Notes: a model not told the origin generated them from the sequence alone. Shown: positions 8,601-17,656, counted from the first letter of the stretch. The stretch is 64,000 nucleotides of DNA from Planctomycetota bacterium (GCA_016713175.1 JADJPQ010000008.1:62001-126000), one strand, 5' to 3'. Made by a program: numbers and translations.

Positions 8601-8618
8601 CGGCCGGCTGCACGGCCG
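8601..8618 (+). terminator. Hairpin between cytochrome b fusion and nirK
   Basis: cggccg, a 6-nt loop gctgca, then cggccg form a GC-only stem-loop 53 bp after the fusion gene stop. No T-run follows. It could attenuate transcription before a separate nirK promoter, or be chance in GC-rich DNA. Confidence 0.25.
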
Positions 8619-8653
8619 TTGGCGCTTGGTATGGCGGATACATGGATCCATAA

Positions 8654-8763
8654 ATGCAACGCAACCTGATCGCGGCCCATCCCCGTCTCTGTTCGTCGCT
8701 GACCCTGGCCACGTCCCTCGTGGCTGCTGCCTGCGGGGGCGCCGATGCGAACCGCGCACAGCG
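8654..8763 (+). other. Out-of-frame lipoprotein signal peptide of nirK
   Basis: From ATG 8654 the frame encodes MQRNLIAAHPRLCSSL, then a hydrophobic stretch ending SLVAAAC, a good lipobox with Cys codon at 8732-8734. This frame is not the NirK frame. Adding one base to the G5 run at 8735-8739 would join it to the downstream frame as ...AACGGRRCEPRTAMAANH. This suggests the real gene starts at 8654 and the assembly lacks one G, or the gene carries a true frameshift. The 10-mer atccataaat (8646-8655) overlaps the ATG. Confidence 0.6.
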
Positions 8764-10155
8764 ATGGCCGCCAACCACGCCGCGGCCCCGATGCGCGCAC
8801 CGGCCGATGAGCCGATCGTCGGCGAGGAAATCGCCGTGCTGACGGCGCCGCCGTTCGTGCCGCCGCCGATCACCCGCAAGCACGCGACCAAGGTGCGGGT
8901 CCGGATGGAGGTCAAGGAGTACACCGCACCGATCGTCGATGGCACCGAGTACACGTTCTGGAGCTTCGGCGGCAGCGTGCCGGGCAGCTTCATCCGGGTG
9001 CGCGAAGGCGACATGGTCGAGTTCCATCTCGCCAACCACCCCGACAACAAGCTGCCGCACAACATCGACCTGCATGCGGTGACCGGCCAGGGCGGTGGCG
9101 CGTCGGCGTCGTTCGTGGCGCCCGGCCAGGAGGCGCAGTTCTCGTTCCGCTGCCTGAATCGCGGCCTCTACATCTACCACTGCGCAACGGCGCCGGTCGG
9201 CATGCACATCGCCAACGGCATGTATGGCCTGATCTACGTCGAACCGCGCGAGGGGCTGCCGAAAGTCGACAAGGAGTTCTACATCTGCCAGGGCGACTTC
9301 TACACCGAGGGAGCCTATGGCCAGGCCGGGCTGCAGCAGTTCTCGATGGAGAAGGCGCTGAAGGAGCAACCCGACTACGTGCTGTTCAACGGCAAGGTCG
9401 GCGCGCTGACCGGTGACAAGGCGATCACCGCCGAGGTCGGCCAGACGGTGCGGTTGTTCGTCGGCAACGGCGGCCCGAACCTGGTGTCGAGCTTCCACGT
9501 GATCGGCGAGATCTTCGATGTGGTGATGGCGGAAGGCGGCGACGACATCACGCGCAACGTGCAGACGACGCTGGTGCCCGCCGGCGGCTCGGCGATCGTC
9601 GAGTTCAAGATCGACGTGCCGGCGACCTACATCCTGGTCGACCACTCGATCTTCCGGACCTTCAACAAGGGCGCGCTCGGCATGCTGCGGGCGACCGGCG
9701 CCGAGAACAAGCAGATCTACTCCGGCCGCGAACAGGAGGGCATCTATCACCCCGAAGGTGGCGGCGTGCAGACGATGCCGCGCGCGGCGTCGGCGCCGAT
9801 CCCGGCCGAACGGACGCTGGCCGAACGGATGACGCTGGGACAGCGCGTCTACGAGTCGAGCTGTTTTGCCTGCCACCAGAAGACCGGACTCGGCCTGCCG
9901 CCGGCGTTCCCGCCGCTGGCCAAGAGCGACTACATGATGGCGGATCGGGCGCGGACGATCGAAGGAGTGCTGGCCGGCCGCGCCGGCAAGATCACTGTCA
10001 ACGGCGTGCAATACGATGGTGTGATGCCGGCGCAGGTGCTGAACGACGACGACGTCGCCAACGTGCTGAGCTACGTGATGAACAGCTGGGGCAACCAGGC
10101 CGAGGTCATGCAAGCGGCCGAAGTCGCCAAGGTCCGCGCCAGGCTCGGTCACTAG
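8764..10155 (+). CDS. nirK: Copper nitrite reductase (AniA-like) fused to cytochrome c
   Basis: Reduces nitrite to NO in the periplasm. In-frame numbering from ATG 8764 gives 463 aa. Type-1 Cu ligands are H99, C140, H148 and M153 (YHCATAPVGMHIANGM). Type-2 Cu ligands are H104, H139 and H294, with catalytic D102 (HNIDLH) and H245 (SSFHVIGEIFD). The sequence strongly resembles the Neisseria AniA class. After the cupredoxin domains, residues ~360-445 form a cytochrome c domain with CFACH (C367, C370, H371), so the enzyme carries its own electron donor. A signal peptide is needed, but the one upstream (8654) is in another frame. Ten bp separate it from nirV. Confidence 0.93.
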   Translation: MAANHAAAPMRAPADEPIVGEEIAVLTAPPFVPPPITRKHATKVRVRMEVKEYTAPIVDGTEYTFWSFGGSVPGSFIRVREGDMVEFHLANHPDNKLPHNIDLHAVTGQGGGASASFVAPGQEAQFSFRCLNRGLYIYHCATAPVGMHIANGMYGLIYVEPREGLPKVDKEFYICQGDFYTEGAYGQAGLQQFSMEKALKEQPDYVLFNGKVGALTGDKAITAEVGQTVRLFVGNGGPNLVSSFHVIGEIFDVVMAEGGDDITRNVQTTLVPAGGSAIVEFKIDVPATYILVDHSIFRTFNKGALGMLRATGAENKQIYSGREQEGIYHPEGGGVQTMPRAASAPIPAERTLAERMTLGQRVYESSCFACHQKTGLGLPPAFPPLAKSDYMMADRARTIEGVLAGRAGKITVNGVQYDGVMPAQVLNDDDVANVLSYVMNSWGNQAEVMQAAEVAKVRARLGH

Positions 10156-10163
10156 GACATTGC

Positions 10164-11000
10164 ATGACCCGCCGCGCGATCATGCTGTTGCTGGCCCTTG
10201 GCGCCGCCTGTGACGGCGAACGGCCGGCGAGTGCCGCACCGGCTCCGCCACCGACGTCGCCCGTGTCGACGCCGGTCGAGGTGGGCGATGCCGCGGCCAC
10301 CGGACTGATCGAAGTCCCGGCCGGCGAGTTCCTGCCGCTGTTTCCCGGGCCAGAGCAGCCGCGATCGGTGCCGGTGCCGGCCTTCGCACTCGAACGCCGA
10401 CCGGTCAGCAACGCGCAGTTCCTGGCGTTCGTCGGTCGCCACCCGCAGTGGCGGCGGTCGGCCGTTCGCCGGCTGTTCGCCGACGAGCGCTATCTGGCGA
10501 ACTGGGCCTCTGATCTCGATCCTGGCGCCGACCGGTTGCAGCATCCGGTCACCGAGGTGTCGTGGTTCGCCGCGCGCGCCTATGCCTCCTGGCATGGCCG
10601 ACGGCTGCCGACGATTGCCGAGTGGGAACGCGCGGCCGCCGAGCCGCTGGTCGGCGGCAAGGACGTCACGCGCGCGGTGCTCGACTGGTACGGTCGCGGT
10701 GGCGGCAACGGCCCCGGACCGCTCGGTGGCGGTCAGCACAACGACCTCGGCCTCCGCGACATCCACGGCCTGTGTTGGGAGTGGGTGCTCGACTTCGCGT
10801 CGGCGATGGTGACCGGCGATGCGCGCGGCGATTCGGACCTGCAGCGGGCATTGTCCTGCGGCGCCGGTGCGGCCAACTCGGCGCGCCCAGAGGACTATGC
10901 GGCGTTCATGCGGTTGGCGATGCGCAGCAGCCTGCGAGCGGCGACCACCGGCCGGAACCTCGGTTTCCGTTGTGCTGCCGATGCGGGCGGCAAGGAGTGA
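10164..11000 (+). CDS. nirV: NirV-like lipoprotein, formylglycine-enzyme (SUMF1) fold
   Basis: 278 aa with a lipoprotein signal (LLLALGAAC, Cys about 16). The rest is an FGE-sulfatase/SUMF1 domain: IEVPAGEF, RRPVSNAQFLAFV, HPVTEVSWFAARAYASWHGRRLPTIAEWERAA, GLCWEWVLDF, then a final RAATTGRNLGFRC. NirV of this family sits beside nirK in Rhodobacter and other denitrifiers, where its exact role is unsettled. Its place 8 bp after nirK supports the name. Catalytic Cys of true FGEs was not confirmed, so sulfatase activation is unlikely. Two bp separate it from the following SCO gene. Confidence 0.8.
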   Translation: MTRRAIMLLLALGAACDGERPASAAPAPPPTSPVSTPVEVGDAAATGLIEVPAGEFLPLFPGPEQPRSVPVPAFALERRPVSNAQFLAFVGRHPQWRRSAVRRLFADERYLANWASDLDPGADRLQHPVTEVSWFAARAYASWHGRRLPTIAEWERAAAEPLVGGKDVTRAVLDWYGRGGGNGPGPLGGGQHNDLGLRDIHGLCWEWVLDFASAMVTGDARGDSDLQRALSCGAGAANSARPEDYAAFMRLAMRSSLRAATTGRNLGFRCAADAGGKE

Positions 11001-11002
11001 CG

Positions 11003-11608
11003 ATGCGACGTTCCCCACTGTGGTTGTTGGTCGCTGCCCTTGCCGGCTGTGCCGACGATGGGTCCCCCGCACCGTGCTGCGCGGCTTGCCCGCCGACCGT
11101 TGCCGCCGCGATTCCGGACACCTCGATCCACCATCTCGAACACCGCTGGCGCGACCAGCAGGGCCGCGAAGTGACGCTGCGCGAACTCGGCGGGCGGCCG
11201 GCGCTGCTGGCGATGATCTTCACGCACTGCCAGTACGCGTGCCCGGCGATCGTCGGCGACGTCAAGAAGTTGCTGGCGGCCCTGCCGGCCACCGCTGCTG
11301 ATACGCGCGTGGTGTATGCGACGATGGACCCCGAGCGGGACACGCCCGAAGTGCTGGCGGCGTTCGCCAAGACCCATGGGCTACCGGCGGAGCAGTACAC
11401 GTTGCTGCACGGTTCGGCCGACGCGGTCCGCGACCTGGCGGCGGTGCTCGGCGTCCGCTACGCGCAGGTCGCCGGCGGCGACTTCTCGCACAGCAACCAG
11501 ATCGCGCTGCTCGATCGCCAGGGAACGGTCGTGTTCCGGCTCGAAGGGCTGAACACCGACCCGGCGCCCCTGCTGCAGAGGCTCGCCGAGGCGCCGGTTC
11601 GTGACTGA
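11003..11608 (+). CDS. SCO1/SenC-family lipoprotein
   Basis: 201 aa. Lipobox ALAGC near residue 15, then PCCAAC, then a compact SCO thioredoxin fold with the copper motif FTHCQYACPAI and a downstream DFSHSNQIALLD with the His ligand. This is a second SCO, distinct from the multi-span one at 5594. Being with nirK-nirV it may deliver copper to NirK or keep thiols reduced. It closes the denitrification run and is followed at once by a GC-rich hairpin. Confidence 0.88.
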   Translation: MRRSPLWLLVAALAGCADDGSPAPCCAACPPTVAAAIPDTSIHHLEHRWRDQQGREVTLRELGGRPALLAMIFTHCQYACPAIVGDVKKLLAALPATAADTRVVYATMDPERDTPEVLAAFAKTHGLPAEQYTLLHGSADAVRDLAAVLGVRYAQVAGGDFSHSNQIALLDRQGTVVFRLEGLNTDPAPLLQRLAEAPVRD

Positions 11609-11626
11609 GCGCCCGAGCGCGGGCGC
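11609..11626 (+). terminator. GC-rich hairpin after the denitrification block
   Basis: gcgcccg, loop agcg, cgggcgc: a perfect 7-bp stem starting at the base after the SCO stop, followed by aattcgaat rather than a T-run. A plausible terminator or 3'-end stabiliser. Confidence 0.45.
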
Positions 11627-11701
11627 AATTCGAATCGCGGTGACGGACCGGGGAATCTCACCCGTCGCATGGCAGTGTTCTGCTGTCAACTGGTGACCCG
11701 C

Positions 11702-13294
11702 ATGCGCCATCCCACGCTCGTCCTTCTTCTCTCGCTGCCCGTTCTCGGCCAGAGCAATGCCGTGCCGGGGCTCGACGTCCAGATCCACGAGATCGGTGAC
11801 GCCAACGCCTATGGCCGCCGCGGCGCGCCCTACCCGAACGGTGAACTCGGCATCAACCTCGGGCACTCGATGTGCAACCGCGGCACCGTGAACCTGCCGT
11901 GGACCGGCGGTCCGTTCGGCAGCGTGATGCTCGAGACCTATCCGAAGATCGCGTCGCTGCTGGTGTGCGAACGCGACGGCCGGATGTTCCAGGTGTCGGG
12001 CAAGTCCTACTGCAAGCACTCGCGGGTGGCGTTCAACTTCACCAGCGGGCCGTGCGTGCCGTGCCAGTCCGGACCGTCGCAGACCTGGCGGATCGGCTGC
12101 TCGGACACCTACGGCAGCGGTTTCTCGGGCAGCGGCAGCCTCGGGCCGACCGACGAGATCGATCCATGGCTTGGCACCTGGAACCCGGTCGGCAGCTACT
12201 TCGACCGCGGCGATCCGGCGGTCTCCGGCCCGGCCGCGACGGACGGTGTCCAATCGCCGATCAGCTGGGGCACCGATGTGATCAAGAACCGGATGATCCT
12301 GCAGGAGCAGGAACTGGTGCGCGGCGGCACGTTCTGGGGCCAGGTGCACCTGATGGTCATCGGCGAGCCCATCGCCAACCGCGGCAACAACCAGTGCAGC
12401 AAGCGCGTCAATCTCGCGTGGAACGGCACGCAGTGGAGCAGCACGGTCTCCGGCACCGCCCAGATGGGCCCGGTGCTGACGCGCTGGACCGGCGCGCAGA
12501 CCGCGATCGGCCAGAACGGCATGGACGACGGCCGCTTCATGATCGGCTGGAAGGTCACGGGCCCGGTCGACGGTTTCTGGCACTACGAACTGGCGATCCA
12601 CAACCTCGACAACGCTGGCGGCGGCGCCGGCCTGCGCCTGCCGGTGTGTCCCAACGCGCGGGTCCGCGACGCCGGCTTCCGCGACATCGACCAGAATCCG
12701 CTGAACGACTGGCAGTTCAGCCGCAACGGCAACGAAATCGCGTGGCTGGCGACGGCCAACAATCCGCTCGACTGGAACACCATCTACAACGTCTGGTTCG
12801 ATTGCGATGCGGCGCCGGTCGCCGGCAACCTGACGATCGACCGCGCCCGGGTCTATCCGGGCGCGCTGGCGGTCAGCGTCGCAGCCGAGGTGCCCGGCAT
12901 CGTCGGCCAGGAGTACCTCGGCGATGGTTGCGGGATGCCGGCCCCGAGCCTGTCGGGCAACGGCCTGCCGGCGATCCCGAACGCCAACTACGCGCTGTCG
13001 GTGCGTGGCGCCGCGAATGCGCCGACGCTGCTGGCGCTGTCACTCTGGGGCGACAACACCGCGCTCGGCAACGGCTGCACCCGCTTCGTCGATCCGGCCA
13101 TGACGACGGCCGCGGCGATCGTCGTCGCCGATGGCAACGGTCAGGCGAACTGGAGCGTACCGATTCCGGCGAGCCTGCTGGCGCTCGACGTGTTCGCGCA
13201 GTCGGCGCAGTTCGTCGTCGGTGGGCCGTTCCAGCAGGACGCTGCCCTGAGCAACGGTCTGCGGGTCCGGATCGGCGGCACCGGCTGCCAGTAG
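11702..13294 (+). CDS. Secreted protein with planctomycete C-terminal module
   Basis: 530 aa. Start ATG 11702 gives a Sec signal (RHPTLVLLLSLPVLGQ, cleavage near 17). The mature part has several Cys (HSMCNRG, GPCVPC, RIGCSD) and no family I recognise. The last ~85 residues (ALGNGCTRFVDP ... VPIPASLLALDVFAQSAQFV ... LSNGLRVRIGG) share a pattern with the ends of the other secreted proteins in this window. Probably extracellular or surface-bound, of unknown function. It faces the LOG-family gene with 6 bp between stops. Confidence 0.75.
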   Translation: MRHPTLVLLLSLPVLGQSNAVPGLDVQIHEIGDANAYGRRGAPYPNGELGINLGHSMCNRGTVNLPWTGGPFGSVMLETYPKIASLLVCERDGRMFQVSGKSYCKHSRVAFNFTSGPCVPCQSGPSQTWRIGCSDTYGSGFSGSGSLGPTDEIDPWLGTWNPVGSYFDRGDPAVSGPAATDGVQSPISWGTDVIKNRMILQEQELVRGGTFWGQVHLMVIGEPIANRGNNQCSKRVNLAWNGTQWSSTVSGTAQMGPVLTRWTGAQTAIGQNGMDDGRFMIGWKVTGPVDGFWHYELAIHNLDNAGGGAGLRLPVCPNARVRDAGFRDIDQNPLNDWQFSRNGNEIAWLATANNPLDWNTIYNVWFDCDAAPVAGNLTIDRARVYPGALAVSVAAEVPGIVGQEYLGDGCGMPAPSLSGNGLPAIPNANYALSVRGAANAPTLLALSLWGDNTALGNGCTRFVDPAMTTAAAIVVADGNGQANWSVPIPASLLALDVFAQSAQFVVGGPFQQDAALSNGLRVRIGGTGCQ

Positions 13295-13300
13295 CCTGCG

Positions 13301-14203
13301 CTACTGGCCGCGCGGCAGCCGTTCGCCCGGCGCCTCGGCGTGGAAGCGCTGGATCAGCTCCCAGCATTCCTGCGCCGTCTCGGCGTACTGGATCAGCTCC
13401 AGATCCTCGGGCGAGATCGTGCCTTCGTCGACGAAGTGCTGCCAGTGGATCAGGCCGTCCCAGTAGTCGCGACCGAACAGCACGACCGGAATCGGCTGCA
13501 TGCGTCGCGTCTGGATCAGCGTCAGCGCCTCGAACAGCTCGTCCATCGTGCCGAAACCGCCGGGGAACGCGACCATCGCCTTGGCGCGCATCAGGAAGTG
13601 CATCTTCCGGATCGCGAAGTACTTGAACTCGAAGCACAGCTCCGGGGTGATGAAGCTGTTGGGTTCCTGCTCGAACGGCAGCGTGATGTTGAGCCCGATC
13701 GACTTGGCGCCGACGTCGAACGCGCCGCGATTGGCGGCTTCCATGATGCCCGGACCACCGCCGGTGCAGATCACGTAGTCGCAGTGGTGGTCGATCTGGC
13801 AGGTGCTGCTGACGATGCGCGCGAACTCGCGGGCCTCGTCGTAGTAGTGGGTCTTCTTCAGCACGTTCTGCGCGATCCTGACCCGCTGCTGCAGCCGGGC
13901 ATCGCCGGGCCGTTCGGCCAGCGCCCGCTGCGCGTCGGCGACCTTGCGCTCGGCATCCGGCCGTTCGATCACGCGCGTGCCGCCGAACACGACGATCGTC
14001 GACTTGACGCCCTGTTCGGTCTGGATCAGCTCGGGCTTCAACAGTTCGAGCTGCAGACGCACCGGGCGCAACTCGACCCGACCCATGAAGTCGGTGTCGA
14101 CGTGCGCCTGCCGGTAGGAGGTCGATTGCTTGATTGCGCGCAGCCGCTCGTCGCGGCCGGGATCGTCGTGGGCCGTCAGGATGGCCCCGTTGGTCTGCGT
14201 CAT
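13301..14203 (-). CDS. LOG-family nucleotide phosphoribohydrolase
   Basis: About 300 aa from the chosen ATG at 14203 (MTQTNGAIL). An in-frame ATG at 14308 would add 35 poorly conserved residues. Family signatures are GGGPGIMEAANRG and PGGFGTMDE, the LOG/Rossmann motifs for nucleoside monophosphate binding and N-glycosidic bond hydrolysis. LOG proteins were long annotated lysine decarboxylases and cleave cytokinin-type or ordinary nucleotides to base plus ribose 5-phosphate. The long N-terminal extension with RVRIAQNVLKKTHYYDEAREFARIV is typical of the larger bacterial LOG-like group, whose substrate is less certain. Confidence 0.82.
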   Translation of the reverse strand: MTQTNGAILTAHDDPGRDERLRAIKQSTSYRQAHVDTDFMGRVELRPVRLQLELLKPELIQTEQGVKSTIVVFGGTRVIERPDAERKVADAQRALAERPGDARLQQRVRIAQNVLKKTHYYDEAREFARIVSSTCQIDHHCDYVICTGGGPGIMEAANRGAFDVGAKSIGLNITLPFEQEPNSFITPELCFEFKYFAIRKMHFLMRAKAMVAFPGGFGTMDELFEALTLIQTRRMQPIPVVLFGRDYWDGLIHWQHFVDEGTISPEDLELIQYAETAQECWELIQRFHAEAPGERLPRGQ

Positions 14204-14347
14204 GATGAGTCTTGGAATCGCCTGCCCTGCGGTTTTCGGCAGCGGCGCCGCCCGTCGTGGAGCGAAACCGGGCGAAGGCGCGGTCGCGCAGCCGATTCCT
14301 AGATGCATCGCCGGCCGCGGTCACCGCGGTTATCCTGCGCCCTGTCG

Positions 14348-15496
14348 ATGACCGGGATGCTCCTGACCTACTGCGGCAACGTGCATCCGGCCGAGGATCT
14401 GGCCGGCTGGTTGGCGGCGGTGCGCGAACATGCGGTGCCGGTGGCCGCGGCCGCGCGCGCCGCCGGTCGCGCCTTCGGTCTCGGAGCCTGGTGGCCAGAA
14501 CCGGTCGCGCGGCGGTTGGCGATGGACGCGACCGCACGCGCGCAGGTGCGTGCCGAACTGACGGCGCTGGACCTGCCGATCTGGACGTTGAACGTGTTCC
14601 CGTACGCCGGTTTTCACGACACCGTGGTGAAGACGGCGGTCTACCGGCCCGACTGGACCACCGAAGAACGGCTGCTGTACACTCGCCAGTGCGCCGAGGC
14701 CGTGGCGACTCTGGTTCCTGCTGGCAGTGTCGTGCCGTTGTCGACGTTGCCGCTTGGCTACCGCGGCCGACCGGCGATGCCCGACGAACTGCGGGTGATG
14801 GCACGCAATCTGGCGCGCGCCGCGTCGGCGTTGGCTGCGATCGAACAGGCCACGGGTGTGTGCGGTGTGCTGGCGCTGGAGCCGGAGCCCGACTGTCTGC
14901 TCGAGACCTGCGCCCAGACCGTGGCGTTCCTGGAGACCTGGCTGTTCGACGAAGGCGCCTGGACGACCGTGCCCGCCCCGGTGCTGCGCCGTCATCTCGG
15001 CATCTGCGTCGATCTGTGCCACCTCGCCGTCGTCGGCGAGGATCCGATCGCGGCGCTGTCCGACCTGCGTTCGCGCGGCATCGCGGTGCCGAAGATCCAG
15101 GTCTCGTCGTGTCTCGAACTCCGCCAGCCCGAGGCGCTCGACCGGCTGCTCGCGTTCGCCGAGCCCCGCTACCTGCATCAGACCGGAGGCGAACGCGGCC
15201 TGCGGGCGCTCGACCTCGATGACGTCGCTCGGCGCCGCGCCGAATTCGCGACCGCCGGACGCCTGCGTACGCACTTCCACATGCCGCTGTGGTGGGATGA
15301 CGCGGGGCCGCTCGGATCGACGCGGCGCGAGGTCGAACGGACGCTGCGGTGGCTCATGATGCAGCCGCGGCCCTGGCCGTTGCTCGAGGTCGAGACCTAC
15401 ACCTGGGGCGTGCTCGGCGACTTCGCCGGCGGTGCACCGCTCGCCGAACGGCTGGCCCGCGAACTGGATTTCGCGGCGAAGGCGTTGCGGCGCTGA
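14348..15496 (+). CDS. eboE: EboE-like TIM-barrel protein
   Basis: 382 aa from ATG 14348. Recognised by the opening LLTYCGNVHPAED, then WTLNVFPYAGFHDTVVK and VYRPDWTTEERLLYT, all hallmarks of EboE. EboE belongs to the xylose-isomerase-like TIM barrels and to the ebo gene set linked to export or traffic of polyprenyl-type metabolites (for example scytonemin precursors in cyanobacteria). Metal-binding type residues occur in LEPEPDCLLET, CVDLCHLAV and THFHMPLWWDD. No other ebo genes (A-D, F) are visible nearby, so the role here is open. The divergent LOG gene starts 145 bp away. Confidence 0.82.
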   Translation: MTGMLLTYCGNVHPAEDLAGWLAAVREHAVPVAAAARAAGRAFGLGAWWPEPVARRLAMDATARAQVRAELTALDLPIWTLNVFPYAGFHDTVVKTAVYRPDWTTEERLLYTRQCAEAVATLVPAGSVVPLSTLPLGYRGRPAMPDELRVMARNLARAASALAAIEQATGVCGVLALEPEPDCLLETCAQTVAFLETWLFDEGAWTTVPAPVLRRHLGICVDLCHLAVVGEDPIAALSDLRSRGIAVPKIQVSSCLELRQPEALDRLLAFAEPRYLHQTGGERGLRALDLDDVARRRAEFATAGRLRTHFHMPLWWDDAGPLGSTRREVERTLRWLMMQPRPWPLLEVETYTWGVLGDFAGGAPLAERLARELDFAAKALRR

Positions 15497-15598
15497 ACTC
15501 CGGCCCGGATCGTTCGTATCGGCATCGCTGGCACCCTCGCGGAACGGCGGGTTGCTGCTGACCGCCACCCCATCCGTTCCGTATCCTGCTCGCCCCGA

Positions 15599-16264
15599 AT
15601 GCTCAGCCTCCACGACGTCCGCAAGACCTGGCGCCAGGGCGACCACGAAGTCGTCGCCTGCGATGTCGGCCAACTGCAGATCGATGCCGGCGAGACCGTC
15701 GCGTTGATCGGCCGGTCGGGCACCGGCAAGACGACGCTGCTGCACATCATCGCCGGCATTCTGCGCCCCGACCGCGGCAGCATCGAGATTGCCGGCGAGC
15801 GCATCGACCGGATGTCGGAGGGGGCCTGCGATCACTTCCGCGGCCGGCACATCGGCATGGTCTACCAGACCTTCAACCTGCTGCAGCCGTTCACCGCGCT
15901 GGAGAACGTGCTGCTCGGCGCCCTGTTCGGGCGCGGGGCAGGTGGTGATGCGCCGGATCGGGCGGCGGCATTGTTGCAGCGGGTCGGGCTCGGCGAGCGC
16001 ATGCACCATCGACCGTCGCAGCTGTCGGTCGGCCAGGTGCAGCGCGTGGCGATCTGCCGGGCGTTGATCAACGAGCCCGAACTGATCCTGATGGACGAGC
16101 CGCTCGGCAACCAGGACCGGCAGACCGGGGGCGAGGTGCTGGACCTGCTGCTGCAGATGGCGCGCGAAGGCAACCAGACGGTGCTGATGGTCACCCACGA
16201 TCCGGAGTCGGCGAAGCGGATGGGGCGGACGGTGGACCTGGCGACGCTGCGGAGGGTGCCGTGA
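15599..16264 (+). CDS. ABC transporter ATPase, LolD/MacB type
   Basis: 221 aa. Walker A GRSGTGKTT (38-46), Q-loop VYQTFNLLQPF, signature LSVGQVQR and Walker B LILMDEPLGNQD followed by VTHD. The signature has Val for the usual second Gly, which is uncommon but seen in this class. The gene overlaps the downstream permease by GTGA, so they form one exporter. LolD/MacB-type ATPases power mechanotransmission rather than classic transport, acting on lipoproteins, peptides or small exported molecules. Confidence 0.9.
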   Translation: MLSLHDVRKTWRQGDHEVVACDVGQLQIDAGETVALIGRSGTGKTTLLHIIAGILRPDRGSIEIAGERIDRMSEGACDHFRGRHIGMVYQTFNLLQPFTALENVLLGALFGRGAGGDAPDRAAALLQRVGLGERMHHRPSQLSVGQVQRVAICRALINEPELILMDEPLGNQDRQTGGEVLDLLLQMAREGNQTVLMVTHDPESAKRMGRTVDLATLRRVP

Positions 16265-17649
16265 GGCTGTGGTCGATCAGTCTGCGGTCGGTGCGCATCC
16301 GGGCGGTGTCGTCGTCGCTGACGGCGCTGGCGATCCTGATCGCGACGGCGCTGTACGCGGCGATCATGCTGATGGCTGACCAGACCCGGCAGCGCTACGA
16401 AGGCAGCATCTGCGGGTTCGGCTCGGTCGTCGGGCCCAAGGATGCGAGCCAGCTCGAGATCGTGTTGAACACGATCTTCCACGTCGGCCATGCACCGGGG
16501 TTGTTCCGCATGCAGGTCTACGACGACTTGCGCACCGGCCGCATCGGCAATCGGCGGGCGAAGCTGCGCTACGCCATTCCGCAGGCGCGCGGCGACAGCT
16601 TCTCGCCGTTCGGTTTTCCGGTGATCGGAACCACCGACGCGATGTTCACGGCGTTTGCCAGGGGCGAAGTGAAGCTCGCGTTCGCCGACGGTGGCGGTTG
16701 GCAGTTCGGCGACACGGAACTGGCGCAGCTGGCGCAGGAACTGGCGGCGCGCGAAACGGCAGTGCGCCAGGAAACGGCCACATTGCCGCCGCCGCCGCAG
16801 TTGCGGCCGGAGTGGCGGCAGGCGGTGGTCGGCTCGCGCGTGGCGCGAGCGCTGAGCATGGACCTCGGTGCCGAGATCGTGCCGGTGCACGGCAAACCGG
16901 GCGAGTTCGGCTCCCACGAGCATCCGGAAGCGGCGTGCAAGGTCGTCGGCATCCTGGCGCCGACCAATTCCCCGATCGACAACTCGATCTTCGTGCCGCT
17001 CGGTGTGCACTTCCTGGTCGAAGGCCATGGCAAGGGCGCGTGGCTGCCGGAGACCCCGCCGGGCAAGAGTCCGAACGACGTGCTCGAGGTCAAGCCCGGG
17101 GATCTGGCGCTGTCGGCCGTGATCGTCGATCCGCTCGACCACTTCGGTGCCAACATCCTGCGCCGCGAACTGTCGACCCGCCCCGATGCGCAGGCCACCT
17201 GGCCGGCCGACGTCGTGCCGAAGTTCCTGCAGCAGATCGGCAGCATCGCCGACGTGCTGGCGGTCATCGCCTGGCTCGTGCTGTTCGTGGCTGCCGTGTC
17301 GATCGCCGTGGCGATCTACAACACGATGAACGAGCGGCGCCGCGAGATCGCGATCATGCGGTCCCTGGGCGCCACGCGGACGCAGATCAGCGCCATCATC
17401 CTCGGCGAAGCCGCCTTGCTGTCGTTCCTGGGCGCCGTACTGGGCGTTCTTGCCTGCCATCTGGCCGCCTGGGCGTTGCGGGGCGTGGTCGAGGAACTGA
17501 CCGGCGTCTGGCTGGACTGGCATGCGTTCGCGGTCCGGGAGCTGTATCTTGTGGGCGGCGTCACGGTGCTCGGTGCCGTGGCGGGCCTGCTGCCTGCGAT
17601 CAAGGGCTCGTTCACACAAGTCGCGGACAACCTGGCGCCGAATTCCTGA
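16261..17649 (+). CDS. FtsX/MacB-type ABC permease
   Basis: 462 aa starting with a GTG that overlaps the ATPase stop. One N-terminal TM (~17-38), a large periplasmic domain (~40-325), then three C-terminal TMs (about 335-355, 375-410, 425-450) around ERRREIAIMRSLGATRTQI, the classic FtsX coupling region. Four TMs and this arrangement define the MacB/LolCE superfamily. Partners: the ATPase upstream and the DUF3299 lipoprotein-like protein 7 bp downstream. The substrate cannot be read from the sequence. Confidence 0.88.
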   Translation: MRLWSISLRSVRIRAVSSSLTALAILIATALYAAIMLMADQTRQRYEGSICGFGSVVGPKDASQLEIVLNTIFHVGHAPGLFRMQVYDDLRTGRIGNRRAKLRYAIPQARGDSFSPFGFPVIGTTDAMFTAFARGEVKLAFADGGGWQFGDTELAQLAQELAARETAVRQETATLPPPPQLRPEWRQAVVGSRVARALSMDLGAEIVPVHGKPGEFGSHEHPEAACKVVGILAPTNSPIDNSIFVPLGVHFLVEGHGKGAWLPETPPGKSPNDVLEVKPGDLALSAVIVDPLDHFGANILRRELSTRPDAQATWPADVVPKFLQQIGSIADVLAVIAWLVLFVAAVSIAVAIYNTMNERRREIAIMRSLGATRTQISAIILGEAALLSFLGAVLGVLACHLAAWALRGVVEELTGVWLDWHAFAVRELYLVGGVTVLGAVAGLLPAIKGSFTQVADNLAPNS

Positions 17650-17656
17650 GATCACC

